This document shows, in pieces, positions 1 to 13,800 of a stretch of 64,000 bases of DNA. This stretch comes from Heterobilharzia americana. Its lineage: Eukaryota > Platyhelminthes > Trematoda > Strigeidida > Schistosomatidae. The notes beneath the pieces were generated by a model that was given only the letters and a program-made list of their open reading frames with translations, was not told where the DNA came from and searched no databases. The stretch covers positions 116,774,741 through 116,838,740 of the forward strand of contig OX104127.1 of the NCBI GenBank assembly GCA_944470555.2, read 5' to 3'. Made by a program: the position numbers and the translations under genes. Positions within the stretch are counted from its first letter, which is position 1; each line of letters starts with the position of its first letter.

Positions 1-2474
1 CCGGTACCATCTTATCGGGTTAGCTCACATGGTAAACAGGATACTCATCTGACTGAAAACGACATCTAAATCCACTTAGTTGTACTGCCGAAGAGTCTGT
101 CCTCAGAGTTCTCCGCCAACGTCCATACATCATATTGTCTTACTTTCTACACACTTTGACTCACACTAATTCACTTCTTCACTCTGAAATTCCGTGTTCA
201 GAGGCCTCTGCATACACCCGTATGCATGACGACTACTTTTCCTCGTCCCTTAAATTCCCAATTAGACGTCCTGGCTGATACTCTCCGCCATCCAGACAAG
301 TAGTTCCTGTGCTATAGTTTGCGTTTATCATGCATAGAAGTCAGACTGCTATCTCGCCATAGTTTATTACTGAAAAGGCAACACCTCTTAAGTCTACATC
401 CAATCTCTCTTTCTTCGGTTACTATGTCCATACCTTGTTTCTCCTTGACTTAAGTACTCAATAAGTTGTTCCAAACTCATGTTTCTTTTTCTTTCTAGCA
501 GGCAGATTCACGAGGAAATCGCTGCATGCTCATTAATTTGACGGTTCACCTCAAATTTATGTCTCCAATTGGGATTGTTCCCAGAAATGTTGGTATTACA
601 TGCTGTTTGAATCTAAACATGCAGGCCCTCCGACTGATAGCACCCACTCACCTTATGGGGAAGAGAACCGAAGCTGACCTCACATGAAGCGCTAACCTTG
701 AAGACATATTGGGTGGTTTAATGATGAGGCCTTACGCTTCCTGGGCAGCAAAATGAGAGGTTTCTGGACACAGCCATAACTTCGGCTCAATTTATCCCTG
801 TGAACTTGTTTCCAATGGCACTGAACCAAACAGTCACTACATGCTGCATGATACTGAGTGCAACTGGTTCCATGCTGTCATCGGTCCATACCGTGGTCTA
901 AATCTACTTTTACGTGCTTTCTATGAACAGTAATAACTTATTGATTATTCACACCTTTTTAAGCCTCACTATTGTTCCGCGTTTGATATCCCATGTACGT
1001 TTATCGATTATGCATCTCATTAATTGAAGTGTAGAGGCCTAATCACAGGTGCCTGCCTAAGGCTCATAATGGGTGATAAAACCTGTGTTATTACTCACTA
1101 CTGTTATGTAGCGAAAGGGTAAGTATCTAATATTTTTAGCCAGCAACAGCTGAATGACTGCATTCTGGTAGACTATGTGTGGTGTACCAATGTATCCTTT
1201 CTTACGTTTCTCAGACTCACGAACAACAATGACGTTCAGATGCTGCTTGTGCAAACGGCATGTGTTCGCATAATTTATTATTCGAAATGCATTATTATTA
1301 ACAGAATGGGATCATAACTCCGTCTACAAGAAGCAAATCAATCGATAGGCGTTTCCCGTGGTCGGTCATACAGACAAACAGTCAGTTCATTGCACAGCTT
1401 AGAGTCGAGCCAAACGGAATGTACGATAGAGCCAAACAACTCCATGCTGTCAACAATCTAGCCCTACACGATGACAAAGTGCACAATTTTCGATAAGTCT
1501 CAATCAAAACACAAACAAATAATCAGTGTTGAGTTCTAGTGGATGGGCAGATAAGCGAATAGCTTATACTGAGTTGGGCTTAAAGGATAGTATCTACAAA
1601 GGGAACACTTTTACTCAAATAAACATCACTACTGTCAGTGGAGCGCATAGGAGGGGTTTTTAAATCAATCATTCCGCCAAATGGACGGCAGCAACCTTCT
1701 GATGTGAAACAGCTTCCCACACTAACTGTAAAAGATATTTTATGCAAAATCTTGCAGATGAATACAAGGTTTGTTGTACGACGTCTCGTTCAAAGTGGTT
1801 ACTGAGTGAGGAACGTACGTCAAGGCGTATAACCTTGACCACATTCATGGCCTAGATGTAAAGCACCTCTGAATACCTTCAATCTTAAGTCCGTCACATA
1901 TACGGATGCCCCCAGAATAAGCGCACAGCATTCTAACAGCAGCCCAGCATAAGTTTTGTATGACAGTAATCTAGTTTCATCGTTATGAAAGTTACGAATT
2001 ATAACAGCCTAGTAGAATCCCGGACACACTAGTCCGTGCCGTAACATGTTCAGAGAATGTGAGGCCATTAGAATAATTGAGACCTAGGTTACGCACACTA
2101 TGTAGACGTCGCAGTTTGGCGAGACAATTTTAGACCAGTAGAAGTTACGCCGTCACATTCCCAACCACACCTGCCTAATTTTGACTGAAGGTTCCATGCA
2201 GCTGACTAGGTGGTCACCAGGTCAAGTTCCCTCCGCACTACCCTTTGAAAGCAAGACGGGTCATCACGTCAGAAAGTGCATACAACCTTTCAATCATAGG
2301 CAAACAAAGACCGTTTTTCGAAAGATGCATTTGTAAAGGTCTTTAACTTGGGGGGTGAAAAGAAGAGGACCGAGTAGGCTACGCCAAACTACACCTGAGA
2401 AATTCTCGCCATCAGCTTGCTAGCCCGGCCAAACTAATACCCTATCAAGTGATCGCTCGCAGGAGGCCAATAGT
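1..2474. other. No gene recognised
   Basis: Stops in all frames, mixed composition with more GC than the right half of the window. Apart from the repeat at 1057-1290 nothing was identified; probably old repeat sequence, the last part perhaps 5' of the CR1-like element. Confidence 0.4.
1057..1290 (-). repeat. Dispersed repeat fragment
   Basis: Reverse complement shares with 8000-8110 the stretch tttcgaataataaa followed by HLNVIVVRESEKRKKGYIG (LSVIVVCESEKSKKGYIG in the other copy). A shorter piece is at 3696-3740. The frame is open here over 65 codons but the protein is not recognised. Confidence 0.55.
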
Positions 2475-5400
2475 TTGGTAGATTTCATCGCTACTGAGGT
2501 AATAAGGCTATTAACACAATCTCAGCAAGCCATGGTGTATAATGTACCAGAAAACGTGCATTTACAAGCTGGTGAAAGTAAGATCCCACGAGCTTGTGGC
2601 ATCGGTAGTGTACCCTGCGACTGTAAACGTTTACATAAAAAGCTTCCACAAGGCAGTTGCCCCATTTTCTTAAGTTTCTAACGCCCTTTGACGCCAAAAT
2701 GTTCATAAAGCTGCAGAACAGCGTTAAAGCTAACTGCAATTTAGAGAAATTACCACTATACAAGATAGAACGCCGTATCAACGTAGAAAGCACTTTAAGA
2801 ATGATTTATTCCTTCCTTCTACAATTTTAGAGGCACCTGAAAGCACGAAAGGAACACTTGACAACAAAAAAGCTTGTAGTAATCCGCCAGTATCACCTGA
2901 GAAACAAGCTCCTATGGACCTTGATGCGACTTCTCCAATAGACTTGGCAGAGCCTGAGAATCCCACTTCCAAGACTGACTACACTGATCGGGGCACAGAG
3001 AGTACCCTATCGAAGAACAAGCTTAGCATCAGAAATCCGCCAGGCAAGGCCGGGGGATTTTGACCCGATACGAACATTAAGCAGAGCAATTTTGGACCTT
3101 CTTGCTTAGCAGTGGCGAAGTGTTCCACTGTCAAAAGGGTTGGAATACAGGTGTGCACTGCCAAGCCACATAAGGCATTGCCATGGAATGAAAAGTTCTT
3201 AACTCATACTCCTGGTCACAGCTCATATTTTAACGACGGGTATTAGGCTACCACCCATCACTTTGGCGTACGTATGAGCTGGGCACGCCACCATCCAGAA
3301 TTAGAACAAACCCTGGGGCATCTAACTGCCCCTACCAGAACATGCGACCAAGGTGCAGCTCATACGAACGTGACCATAAGACTAGGTACCTCACCCCACC
3401 TACCAAGTGCGTTAACATAACTGGGCCACGTGATTTTTCTGGGTCATTAAACCCTACGTACGACCCTTGGTATCCAGGGCCAGCTCGCAGTGCACCGAGA
3501 CGAAGTTGGAATTGTCAAAAATGGTACCCACCGACAATGAACTTCGGCGTGCGACATCAGCAGGGAGCAAAGACCTGTTGATAAGCGAGCCGTGCTCTCC
3601 AATGGACTTGGATGTCGCAAATCCACCCACTGTCTTATCATTATAAACCAACGGGGAGTTTCAGTTCATTTCTAACACAACCTACACATAGCCTATAATG
3701 ATATATTTCGAATAATGAATTGTACGAACACACGCAATATCTAAATGTTACTTCCGTATTGAAGCTGTAAAAGTTTGGAAATAAATAATTCATCGCGCCA
3801 TACATGGTCTTCTGAAGTGAACAATTGTTTGGATATTGCTTGTCGCAAATATTGGATGAGAGGGATATCGGTAAACAACAGGGACACCATATCGAATGAG
3901 CCTAGTGACATAAGTAAAACTGACATTGCGGGTAATTTAATAAGTAATAGAGGTCTGTTTACATCGTTGCTTATCGATGTACTCTCCCTACCTAGAAAAA
4001 TATCTGCCTTTCGGAGAGCGACAGTGCTACTTATAACTAATTCATGGTGTCCATCTAGCATCCTGGATGCAGACTTATCTACGGATGGGTAAACTCTCTA
4101 CCGCGCCAATCAAGATCATGAGCGTGATGGTGACAGTCCCATTCATACACACAACCAAGTTACCGAAAATAAGGCTAAAGGCAATGCACTAAATGCAGTG
4201 CCTGACTCATTGCGGGTCACCTTACATAGTGACGGATACGAAATGCTTGTAGGTTGCGGATATCCAGCACCATGCTCAACAACGGAAACGGACACACTAC
4301 TAGCTAAGTTATTTGCGTGCCCTTCCCCATTTAGTGTGAATTTCAACTTGATTGCTGATGACTTCAATCTTCGTGCAGTTAACTGGTTGTGGTCCACAGT
4401 GCTTTGATGAGATGCTTGCTGCGGTAGATTTCTGTGGTTAGAAGCAGTAAGTCCACGCTCCTACTCGCGGAAGCAACATGTATGACCTAGTACTTTGCCA
4501 TGACATCACCCCAGCAGCTACTTATATTAACGGCGAATTTTCCAATAGTGATCACAGGACGGTATTCTGTTGCCTACCCATCTCGACAATAAACAGACGT
4601 AGTAAGGAAGCTTTACAAATTACCGAATATCGCAGCCATAAAGATGTGGACTGGAAACTGCTCACAGAGCTTCTGAGGTTCTAATTTACCAGTGACTCAC
4701 TAACAACCGTGGTATACCTTTCTTACGCGAACGTTAAGCCGTGTCTAGATACTGTTCTCCCAGTTAAAACAGTGAAACTACACCGCCACTCAGAATACGT
4801 TCCTTCCGTGTACCGCAAAAAGCTCGGGCGACTATTAAACCTGCACCACTCCACTAAGCATTTCACCCCGCTGCACTTAATCCACTGTGCCTCGGAATCA
4901 GCCAAAAGCTTACGCACACAAAAAGCTGGGAATGAGGAGCTAGAAGCCCTTAGAACTGACTCCAAGGTATGCGGTCTAATCTCACTTCTAGAGAAATGCC
5001 TTTAAATGAAAAGAGATGCACAACACTTGCTTCATAACAAGGTAGTGTACGACAACAGTCATGGTCTGTGACTTTCAGTTGTGAAGCGCACACTCTCTTC
5101 AGTAGCACACCACTCTCCACTGACCATTTTTCGATTGTAGAATGTGCTAGCAAAAAGATAGCTAAAGCTATTAAGAGCCTACGACCTACAAAAGGAATTG
5201 GAATAGATGGCTTTGATTTAATAGCCCCAAGGAACAGTGAGAGAACATTCCCTTGCTTCCACTTAAGTTGTTCACTCTTTCGATGGAGACTGGAAAGTAT
5301 CCAATTGAGTGGAAAACTAACTTTGTGATTCCACACCACAAATCCGGTGACATGGCTAGTGTCAGCAATTACAGACCCGTCAGTATAACCCCAGTCCCAA

Positions 5401-6540
5401 AGCGAATTATGGGGAAAGTTGCAAAAGACAGTACGTCTGAATACCTACTTGCAGTCTCAGCAACCGTTTATGAAAAACGAATCATGCATTACGTGTCATT
5501 TCGACATCTTCAACCTCATTACCAGTAGTCGTGAGGCACGCAAAATGGTCCTTGTACTGTACTTCGATATATCGAAGGCATCTGAAGGGGTTTCACACAA
5601 TATACTGTTCGAAAAGTTGAGCGCATTAGGTATTGGCAACCCTTTGCTAAGCTGGCTAAAACCGTTTCTTAGTGATCGCATCCAAATAGCAAAATCAGTT
5701 CCATTCTGTCTGTTCCAAGATACATCATAAGTTTTGTTCAAGGCAGCGTTCCCCGGCCCTTTTTGTTCATTATCTACATTAACAGGGTTTGTAATTGCTT
5801 TGCCACAGGTGACGCCATTCTGTATGCCGACGACCTAAAAGTCGTTTACTCTTGTTATACCCATCGGCTAGGTGACACTGCTATTCGGCATGAACTGAAA
5901 GCTTCTTCTTGGTGTGCAGATGCCCTTCCACAGTTCAACATCAACAAATTCGGATGGATCTGGAATGATGACAGTAACCTTGGCCTGATATTTGGAGTAT
6001 CTGGACAGCAGTTACCAAAACGTAGTTCTGTCTCAGGCCTAAGACCTGGATATTCCGGCGACTTGGGTTTCTCCGAACAATGATGGTACATCAAAACTAA
6101 GTCACGCAGGCTCCCACGGTGCATCACTCACAAATTTTGTAGTACGGAATTAGGGGTTCTACTCCGAAACACATGCATCCTTTCAATGCTAGAAAACTGC
6201 CCATTTGTTACAAGTGGCCTTCGTATTGGAGACAAACTAAAAATCGAACGGGAAAAGCGCCACTTTACATTGCGAACACTGACAGCTGGCTCCGGCCTTG
6301 ACCACATCCCCAGGTGCAACATGCCAGGACTGGAACTTCTCCGGAAGAGGCGACTTGGAACGAATCTTGTATTTTCCCATAAACTACTTTGTAAGCAAAT
6401 GCATTTATATAGCCGGGAAATTAAAATAATTGTAACGTCTACTTGCAATATGCGTAATCACAAACTATTAGCTAATACGAAGTGCTGTAAGATCAACCTG
6501 CAAGGCAACTGCTTCCTCAATGATTTTCCTCACATCTGAA
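2475..6540 (+). mobile_element. Degenerate CR1-like non-LTR retrotransposon
   Basis: Pieces in order on the + strand. An ORF1-like segment at 2475-2681 (QQAMVYNVPENV, PRACGIGS, CKRLHKKLPQGSCPIF). Endonuclease pieces at 4198-4407 (ADDFNLRAVNW, the GDFN motif with G lost) and 4478-4680 (YDLVLCHDI, FSNSDHRTVF, the SDH motif). Reverse transcriptase at 5068-5880: KGIGIDGFD, YPIEWKTNFVIP, NYRPVSIT, YFDISKASEGVSHNIL, ADDLKVVY. Several frameshifts and stops separate the pieces, so it is a dead copy. The 3' part to about 6540 is weakly recognisable. Confidence 0.75.
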
Positions 6541-8854
6541 CTAGAATTTCTGAGGAAATACGGGCTGCAAGTTTATTGCCTGTTTTTCTTTCCCCACTTA
6601 GTGGGCGTTGCGTATGTTTTGATGTTGTTCTTGTAATGTATCGAAAACACCGACCGCTCACTTTTTTGGCTTCGCTCTATTTCTTTGTACAGCCATATTG
6701 GACCCCTCGTTTCGATTAGTGTTACCGTTACACTTCGTTTTGGATAGAAAATGCAGTAGCAATCAAAATTGAAGGTTTGTAACTGGGTTTTGTGCATATA
6801 TTTTGTTGTAAAGGACAATTCCAACAGGGTTTGCCTACGGTTTGGATATATATTCTTCTTTTGGTAGCCAATTGTTCTGCATTTGGTTGGCTTCGCTTCC
6901 GGCCTGGGAACTCTGCAGATTCGTACCTTCGTTACTTGTTACCCAGTGGGTTTTCTGTAACAATAAATCCTTCACAGATAATGGGTCCATCACTCACTTG
7001 GCCACTATCTATGCCTCCTGGTCTGGCGAAAGTATTTATTGGACCTCTAAGAGTTCAAAGTGAGGCTGCTACCAATCCTACGTACTTGTACCCCCGACGG
7101 ACCAAAACATTTTTTCACAGGGCGTCTGATTACTATTTCACCAGCTTAGATTTTGTGATCAGTAAAGTACACATTAGAAAAGTACTCATCAACTTGATGC
7201 ACAGTCAGATTTCCCTGTACATCTAAAAATGACCCGGCATATCCAAATGGTTGTACGAACTTCACGTAAGAAAATCATGGGAGTTCTTTTTATATGCGCA
7301 AATTAAACTGTTCATATGGCTCGGGTGAGTTTAACAACATAGGAACTTCTGTCTTCCAAATCTGTCTTGTGTGGTATATCGCACCACAGCGTCTGCTCCT
7401 GCTTTCCTTTTTCTTCTTTTTTCAGCTTAAGCTAGAAAAGATAATCCTGAGCATGAGTTTAACCGAAAACATCAGCTTACTGAACATACTACATTGTAAG
7501 TGATGTGGGGAATTACTGAAAGAATTCTTCAACTGGTTTTCTCTCATTGGTTTCCAGTTTTCTGAAAGGTTTCACAGTGAGGTCACCTAGTTACCAACAC
7601 CCCAAATGCAACCGTATACGGAAAACCAACTACAATAACTGGTCTAAGGCTTCTGTGTGGTTATAAAGGTGGCGAAAATTTGGATAAAGAAATAAATTTA
7701 GGAACTAAACTCACTAGGTGGCCCAGAGAGAAACATATTCGAAAACAACCCCCCACAACAAACTTCTTCAGTACTTCACCTCACTTGCCTACGTCTGACA
7801 TACCTCCTTGATAATGCTGCATACTTCGGTGTTAAATCTATGTACAAAACTGCACTATCATTGGATAATAGCCCTTCAAACGTTTATTTCTTTTTACCGC
7901 AATTACTGGTTCTGATGGCTTACACTGGTATTGCTGTAAGGTTACACGACGAGTGGGAAATGTATAGAGTTAGGTATTCAGGTGGATTATATGGTTTTAA
8001 TAGTAATAATAATATATTTCGAATAATAAACTGTACGGACAGGCAACGTCTGAGCGTTATTGTTGTTTGTGAGTCTGAGAAAAGCAAGAAAGGATACATT
8101 GGTACACTATGTCAGCACTTGCCGTTATGTGCAATCCATGAAGCGAGTTTTTGTAGGCCAACCACACTATAAATATGTGAACTGAAGCTAAAATAGTTTA
8201 TCTGGCGAAGTACGGGACTATACAGGCAGGTCAAGCATCTCAGTCACATGTGGCGTAAGCTTCGAATATTACGAGATTGTAACGCCACTTTACTGCGAGA
8301 AAAGTATGGAGTATGGAAACGAGTGGGAGTCATAAAGAGTGTGTGTGTATTGTAATGTGACACGCTGATGTTCTTTCCATGACTTGCAGACGTTCTGATA
8401 TCATGGTAAACTTTGATGTCTCTTCTCCGGCATCATGCGGGGGAGTTCAATTAATAAAGATTTCTTCACCATCATCGAGCTGATGATGCCTATGACTTGG
8501 CTGCTCTCATTTTGAGTTCCTAATTCGAGGAAAGAATGCTTATTTACCTATCATCAGGGCACTGGCCATAACTATAGGTCGCAGGTGGTTGAGAGTAGCG
8601 CGGCGTCCGATGGAGATTGACAAAAGGATGGGATATCTAAGGTCCACCCACGAATGGCGATAGACATGCTTATGTAAGGCTTGCTTACACGAAATGATTA
8701 TAATATTTGTATCTAAATTCGCAAGTGTGCATCGTTTTCCAGATATGGCTGTTACATAGTAAAGAAATTTCTTCGGCAGTGTCGTTATTCGTCACTTTTT
8801 CACCCCAGGTCGTGGAAGTCCCCGGGCTGAAAGAAATGCGCCTTAACTTACACA
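6541..8854. other. No gene recognised
   Basis: Open stretches at 6792-7226 (+) have no recognisable domain. The repeat at 8000-8172 lies here. Confidence 0.4.
8000..8172 (+). repeat. Dispersed repeat fragment, second copy
   Basis: About 110 bp align with the reverse complement of 1170-1290; after ggtacac the two diverge. Confidence 0.55.
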
Positions 8855-8891
8855 TTGAATTTTTGTGATGCCCTTTTAATTTCTCCGGCAG

Positions 8892-9043
8892 AAATGAAAA
8901 TCGCGTTCAGTGATTGTGTAAAAGCATCATGTAAAGAAGAAGGCAAGGCAGTTCAACAAGTTTACCCCAGAGAAGTAGTGTTGGCGGAATTCCAAAAGGA
9001 TTTTCATTCAACAATAATGTACAGCCACGCACCACTTTTACAG
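8892..9043 (+). CDS. Exon of an unrecognised gene (first of two)
   Basis: Acceptor tctccggcag, donor gtatgt, in phase 1 and out phase 0. Encodes about 50 residues with DCVKASCKEEGKAVQQV and PREVVLAEFQKDF, ending HAPLLQ. It has no stops, even composition and a matching downstream exon, all unlike the surrounding decayed repeats. No family recognised. Confidence 0.6.
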
Positions 9044-9300
9044 GTATGTATGAATTTCTGCGTAAATTTCGTGTTTCGTAAGGCCAGGTAGCTCCAATCC
9101 TCATCTATACAGTCACTAGAAAACTAGTGTATGGCTGGTCAATACGGTGGAGCATGGCAGCAGAATAGGTAGGAACAGGTTGACAAGATGAGCAAGTGGG
9201 AGCATTGCCTTCGCATTACCGAAAGAGTCAGAACTTGTATGTAATCAATGCATGTATTGCCTGGAGAAAACTGAAGTTCGTTGTCCATTATTGATTGCAG

Positions 9301-9488
9301 GACTATGTATTTCGCGTGTTCTCGCATCAAATCACATCGAAGATGGATAATCCTGCTGGATATTACGAGCACAAGCCGAATATCTGCAGTTTCCCACTCC
9401 AGCAACACAACACGCTGGGTTTGTTTGAGTGGATCAAGTGGACTTCCAGGATACCACCATTTTTACCGTTCGTGATAACTTGTGGCTG
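9301..9488 (+). CDS. Exon of an unrecognised gene (second of two)
   Basis: Acceptor attgattgcag, donor gtaagt, in phase 0 (agreeing with the exon at 8892-9043 across a 257-bp intron) and out phase 2. Encodes DYVFRVFSHQITSKMDNPAG, then PNICSFPLQQHNT and GLFEWIKWTSRIPPFLPFV, ending ITCGW. Rich in Trp, Pro and aromatics, so probably a folded domain. No family recognised and no downstream exon in phase 2 found. Confidence 0.62.
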
Positions 9489-10346
9489 GTAAGTGTGAGA
9501 TTTTTCGCGGTCACCTCCTTAATCAGTAAATCCCGCATTTAGATACTGACGGGGCTGTTTTCCTGAGATTATGAATAGCTTCCACCCAGTATGGTTGGGT
9601 GTTATGAATGTAATAACACGTCAGCCATTAGCGTATAGTTTCCATTGAGGTCCGTCCCCTTGAGAAATTTCCAATTATGTTTAAACCAATATTTAGAACC
9701 TAACCGTTTCGCCACAGCAGGGAATAAAAACAAAGTAGCAGGTTGAGGGGCGGGAATTCAGACAAGGAGTTCATCTCCCAGACGCTTGATCTTCCTGACT
9801 TAGCTTTCTCTGCTGTGGCACCAATTGTACACGCTTTGTTTATTAAACGCTCAAAGACATAGCTTCTACGCTTCGACATAGCTGATGGTCTTTACCTTTG
9901 TTTGCCATGGCTAGTAGAAAAGAATATGCGGCGTCACTAAAGCGTGAGAAGTTATGAGAGAGTCTTCTCAACCTTACGGAAAGGGTTCAACGACAGGTTC
10001 TTTGCATACATATAAAAGTGTACATATAAGGCTCAGGAGTCTCTTATGAACAATGCACGCTTGTTGCTTCGACTTATTCAATTAATTGGAAGGTCACCTG
10101 GAAGGTCGTTACATCCTCATGCGCTTTGATAAGGCCTACCTCAAGCGAATTAAAATGGTGGAAATATTTTGACTGGGCTGGTACTGAAAAATCACTGGGT
10201 GCCTTTTCTGCAGCATCAGCCTTCTGCCCAGAAGAGACAGTTAAGTGGGTTTGGTAGTTAATACATAAACTTGATCATCTAGACGTTCAGGCAGCCTGGT
10301 ATGTTGAACGTTGGGGAGCGTAACTAAGTTAAATCTAACGTTTTTA
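9489..10346. other. No gene recognised
   Basis: Would be the intron after the exon at 9301-9488 if that gene continues. Nothing else seen. Confidence 0.4.
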
Positions 10347-11005
10347 TCACGTCGCTGGAGGCTTAGAATTCGTTTGGCGGCTGGCTAAGATAAATAAGTG
10401 ACGTGTGGGGCTAATTTCAACGGGAAGCTGAGCCCATATTTGGCGGAATCGGGTGGAAAATAAGCTAGCACGTAAGAATGTCCTAAAAGGTTCTACTTGG
10501 ACTTCGCATACTCGGATGCATAATTTATAGTAGCCTGCTTTTGAGAACTGAAGTTGTTTGCCAGATGAAATGGACACATCATGCAGCATCTTAGAAAAGA
10601 AAACAAGATTTATCTTTTACCGTTCCTTGCAGTGGGTCCGGCTGCACGAGAATCACGTTTGGGTAAGATGAATAATGTCTTCCACATATCGCAGGACAGA
10701 GAAGTTTCCAAAGAAATGGAGTAGAGCCCAAGCAATAATATTGGGGTGTTAGGACCGCCAGTTTTGAAGAAATGTGATGATATTCCATCTGCACCCTGGC
10801 TGCTGTAGCTTTTGAATGTTCTGATAGTTTGATTGACGTTATCACACGAGAACAGAGTGTTGCAAATAGGCTCTGGGGTATGGAACGAGGGCTGGTCGAT
10901 GATGGCTATCAAGTTCATATCATCAGAGAAATTCGCTGGTGGCAGATAGCTAGAGGAGAACATATTGTCCGGTGACACTACCCAGGAGAAACCCATTTTC
11001 ACCAT
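10347..11005 (-). mobile_element. LINE reverse-transcriptase remnant
   Basis: Minus-strand frame reads SYSSQGADGISSHFFKTGG, then SCDMWKTLFILPKRDS, the RT region before the catalytic core in CR1/Jockey-type elements. It is interrupted by shifts; lower coordinates hold only weak continuation. No endonuclease seen next to it. Confidence 0.6.
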
Positions 11006-11323
11006 CGCACAAATCTTACAAGCCTACAAGTTTAATCAACACACTGCAGCTCATCGAGTAGGACAGTGCTAAAGGGGTGGATTGGTAGAACTACCACACC
11101 GAAACCCATCAGAAACGACGACCATCCTGCAAAACCTAGAAGCGAGGGAAAAAAATCAGTTGGAATGCCCAAAATCAGAAGATATTGGATATTGGACGTA
11201 CGACGTCCAAGCGTCTGCTTATATTGTGGTGCTCACTGCCATGCATTCTTCAATATCTACAAAGACAGATTTCTTTAATCTATCTTTTATCCCCTCTAAG
11301 CGTCTTTTCTCCAGATTTCGGTC

Positions 11324-11481
11324 GTACATACCAAGAATCTCTGGCTCGGCAAGACATTTATGAAACTTATCAGGTCCAGTTTACATCTTCTGGGGTTAAA
11401 CTTCAGCTTCCAAACAAGACAATTGTCTATTTCAACCAAATTTCTTATCCCATGAAGTTTCATAAGCAACCTGCAACGTAA
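11324..11481 (+). other. Possible coding segment, unrecognised
   Basis: A Pyr-rich acceptor (cttttctccag) precedes an open stretch encoding GRTYQESLARQDIYETYQVQ and a hydrophobic tail ending QISYPMKFHKQPAT before a stop. It has amino-acid use of a real protein but does not join in phase to the exon at 9301-9488. It could be a terminal exon of that gene via a missing exon, or a repeat remnant. Confidence 0.25.
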
Positions 11482-13800
11482 CCTTCATCACAATTCATCA
11501 TTGTTATGCAGCGTCAAAAACATCGTTACAGGACCAGACAAGTGACCTTGACTAATGCGTCTCCTTTTTAGTTAGTTGTTCTCAAGGTCACCGAAGTTTA
11601 TTTCTATCAAGTACTAGCACGAGGTAAAAGCCGCAGGGGTAAATGTGCCATCAGTACTTGTTTGTGTGATTCAATTAAAATAAAAAACGTATTTGTTTCC
11701 TCACTCGGCATCTTTTGTCGTGAGTGTTATGGATTGTGTCCTTGAAATCCTTAAGAATCACAAATTTGTGATTACTTGTACTTTAAAATGAGTAATTAGT
11801 CCAACATTCTAGTCTATTCATTGCGTTCTTAAATTACTCATTAGTGATGGTGATCAGCCTCAACTGATTCAGTTAACTGCTAACTTGACGTAGTGGTTTT
11901 AACCACTTCGTGCCCATATGGGCATGATATCGTAATGGAGCTAAATTATGACTGATGATGATACTTTGAGACTGTTCATGAACATATGTGTTGTCTTCAC
12001 CATCAATGAAGGCTAGACATTTTGCGTCTCGTTTCGCAATTTGAACTACTTAGTTACTTTGGTACCAAAAGTAACTGATACCGGTCAATGTACTAAAATC
12101 CTGTAGAAGCTTTCATTACTTATGACAAGCACTTTCACTGCCCTTGCTAGATGAAACTATGCAAAGAATCACAAAAGTAAGACTGTTTCGGTGTTCGATT
12201 CCTGTGTCAACTGACTCTTGGCTACTATTCCAGAACGGTTGGCTACGGAACGTGTTCTTATTTTACTGTAACGGCGCTCAAAGGAAAAGTTTTCAACTTC
12301 CTAATCCCTTAGTCAAGATCTGAACCATTTCCTTGGATTGACGAAAAGTGGAATCAACAAGGTGTTTGTTGAGCACAACTGATATTCCCTATTAATATCA
12401 GCATATTCTGCTCTTTATTTATAAGAAGGAGAAGTTCGAAAGGTTTGTCTTAAATTTAGATCACATATTTCATGTCTGAGAGATTTCTGGTGTCGGTATC
12501 AGCCCGTTTTAATATATCAACCAAATACAACTCAGTCTAAATCAGGGAACTGAAAAAGCTATGTTTGACCATCATCTGAGTAGAACTAATGGTCTAGAAA
12601 GTCACGCTTTCACATCGATAAAGCCAACCACTATAGTTTGCTCTCTGTGAGTTCCTCAAGAAGGAGTAACCTTACACGGTTTGTGTGACCAGAAAATGTA
12701 AGCCTATCTCTTAGCTTTTGAAATCACTCAGATCCCTCTTAAAGCCACCAACCCTTCACTTTTTTACTTTCTCGATTTTCTCCAACTTCATTGTATCATC
12801 TTCAACTTCTGTGTCTACAGTTTGTGTTAAAAGTCTAGGTTTACAAAATGGGATCATTGGTGTATTAAAACAGCGCTTCCAACTAAATACATGTGCTTTC
12901 AATGTCCACAATTCTCTTTAAATTAAACAACAAGTCATAATAGCCATTGATATGCTATTCATCTAGGAAACATGTATGCAGGACCCAAGCTTAGGGATTA
13001 GCTTAATCTAGCCCAGCCAGGTAGGTAAAACTAAACCTTTCACTCTCTGATCATCTTCAGATTCATCAGCTAGTACTTTCAGATGTAAGTGCAGCTTTAA
13101 CTCCCAAACGTGAGTTACGTGTGGTTAACCACCACTTACCCCGATGCGTTGTATTAACTGAAGTTAGGTTGAAACAAAGATAAAAGTGGTCATATAAAGA
13201 CATAAAGTTAATTCATATAATCTCTGAACAGTGAGAAAATGTAGATTATGGAGTACGGGTCAACAAAATAACCAATACTGAAGGTTAGAAACTAGGTGAT
13301 ATACCTCCAAATCCATCACAGCGTTGAAAATGCATCTACACCTTAACTTCCTTCTCATAATTACATGATTATCCATTATAAACATCATTTCTTGTGATTT
13401 TCTACGACTTTTGGTGTTATTTTCATTTTTTTGTCTTTGTGACGATGGGTGATGTAATGATGTAACATTTAGCAATTTGGACTGTTACGCACTGATAACA
13501 CTGTTAGCTGTAACTGACACTCCATCGTTTGCTAATTCAAAGTGCTAATTTTCTCCACTGTATGCTACACATAATATCAGAGACATGTATCTCCCTAAAC
13601 CGGGAACTATTGCTGCAAGCGTCCATACTTGACTGCTATCGTATTTTATGTTTTTGGTGAAACTTCTTTTACCTCTTTTTTCTTTTTAGATCTCAATCTT
13701 CTCAGATAATGGACTCGTTTATATAGAATAAGAGCTGCTCAATAGTGTTTGTAACAGTCAAATACTATGTATATGAAAATGTCGGTGTACTTTGTTTAAG
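11482..13800. other. Upstream region or 5' intron of the Staufen-like gene
   Basis: AT-rich with stops in all frames. No promoter or upstream exon could be assigned. Confidence 0.4.

Noticed and set aside
6792..7226. 144-codon open frame (+)
   Set aside because: No domain or splice context, within repeat-derived sequence; could be part of an unknown repeat.
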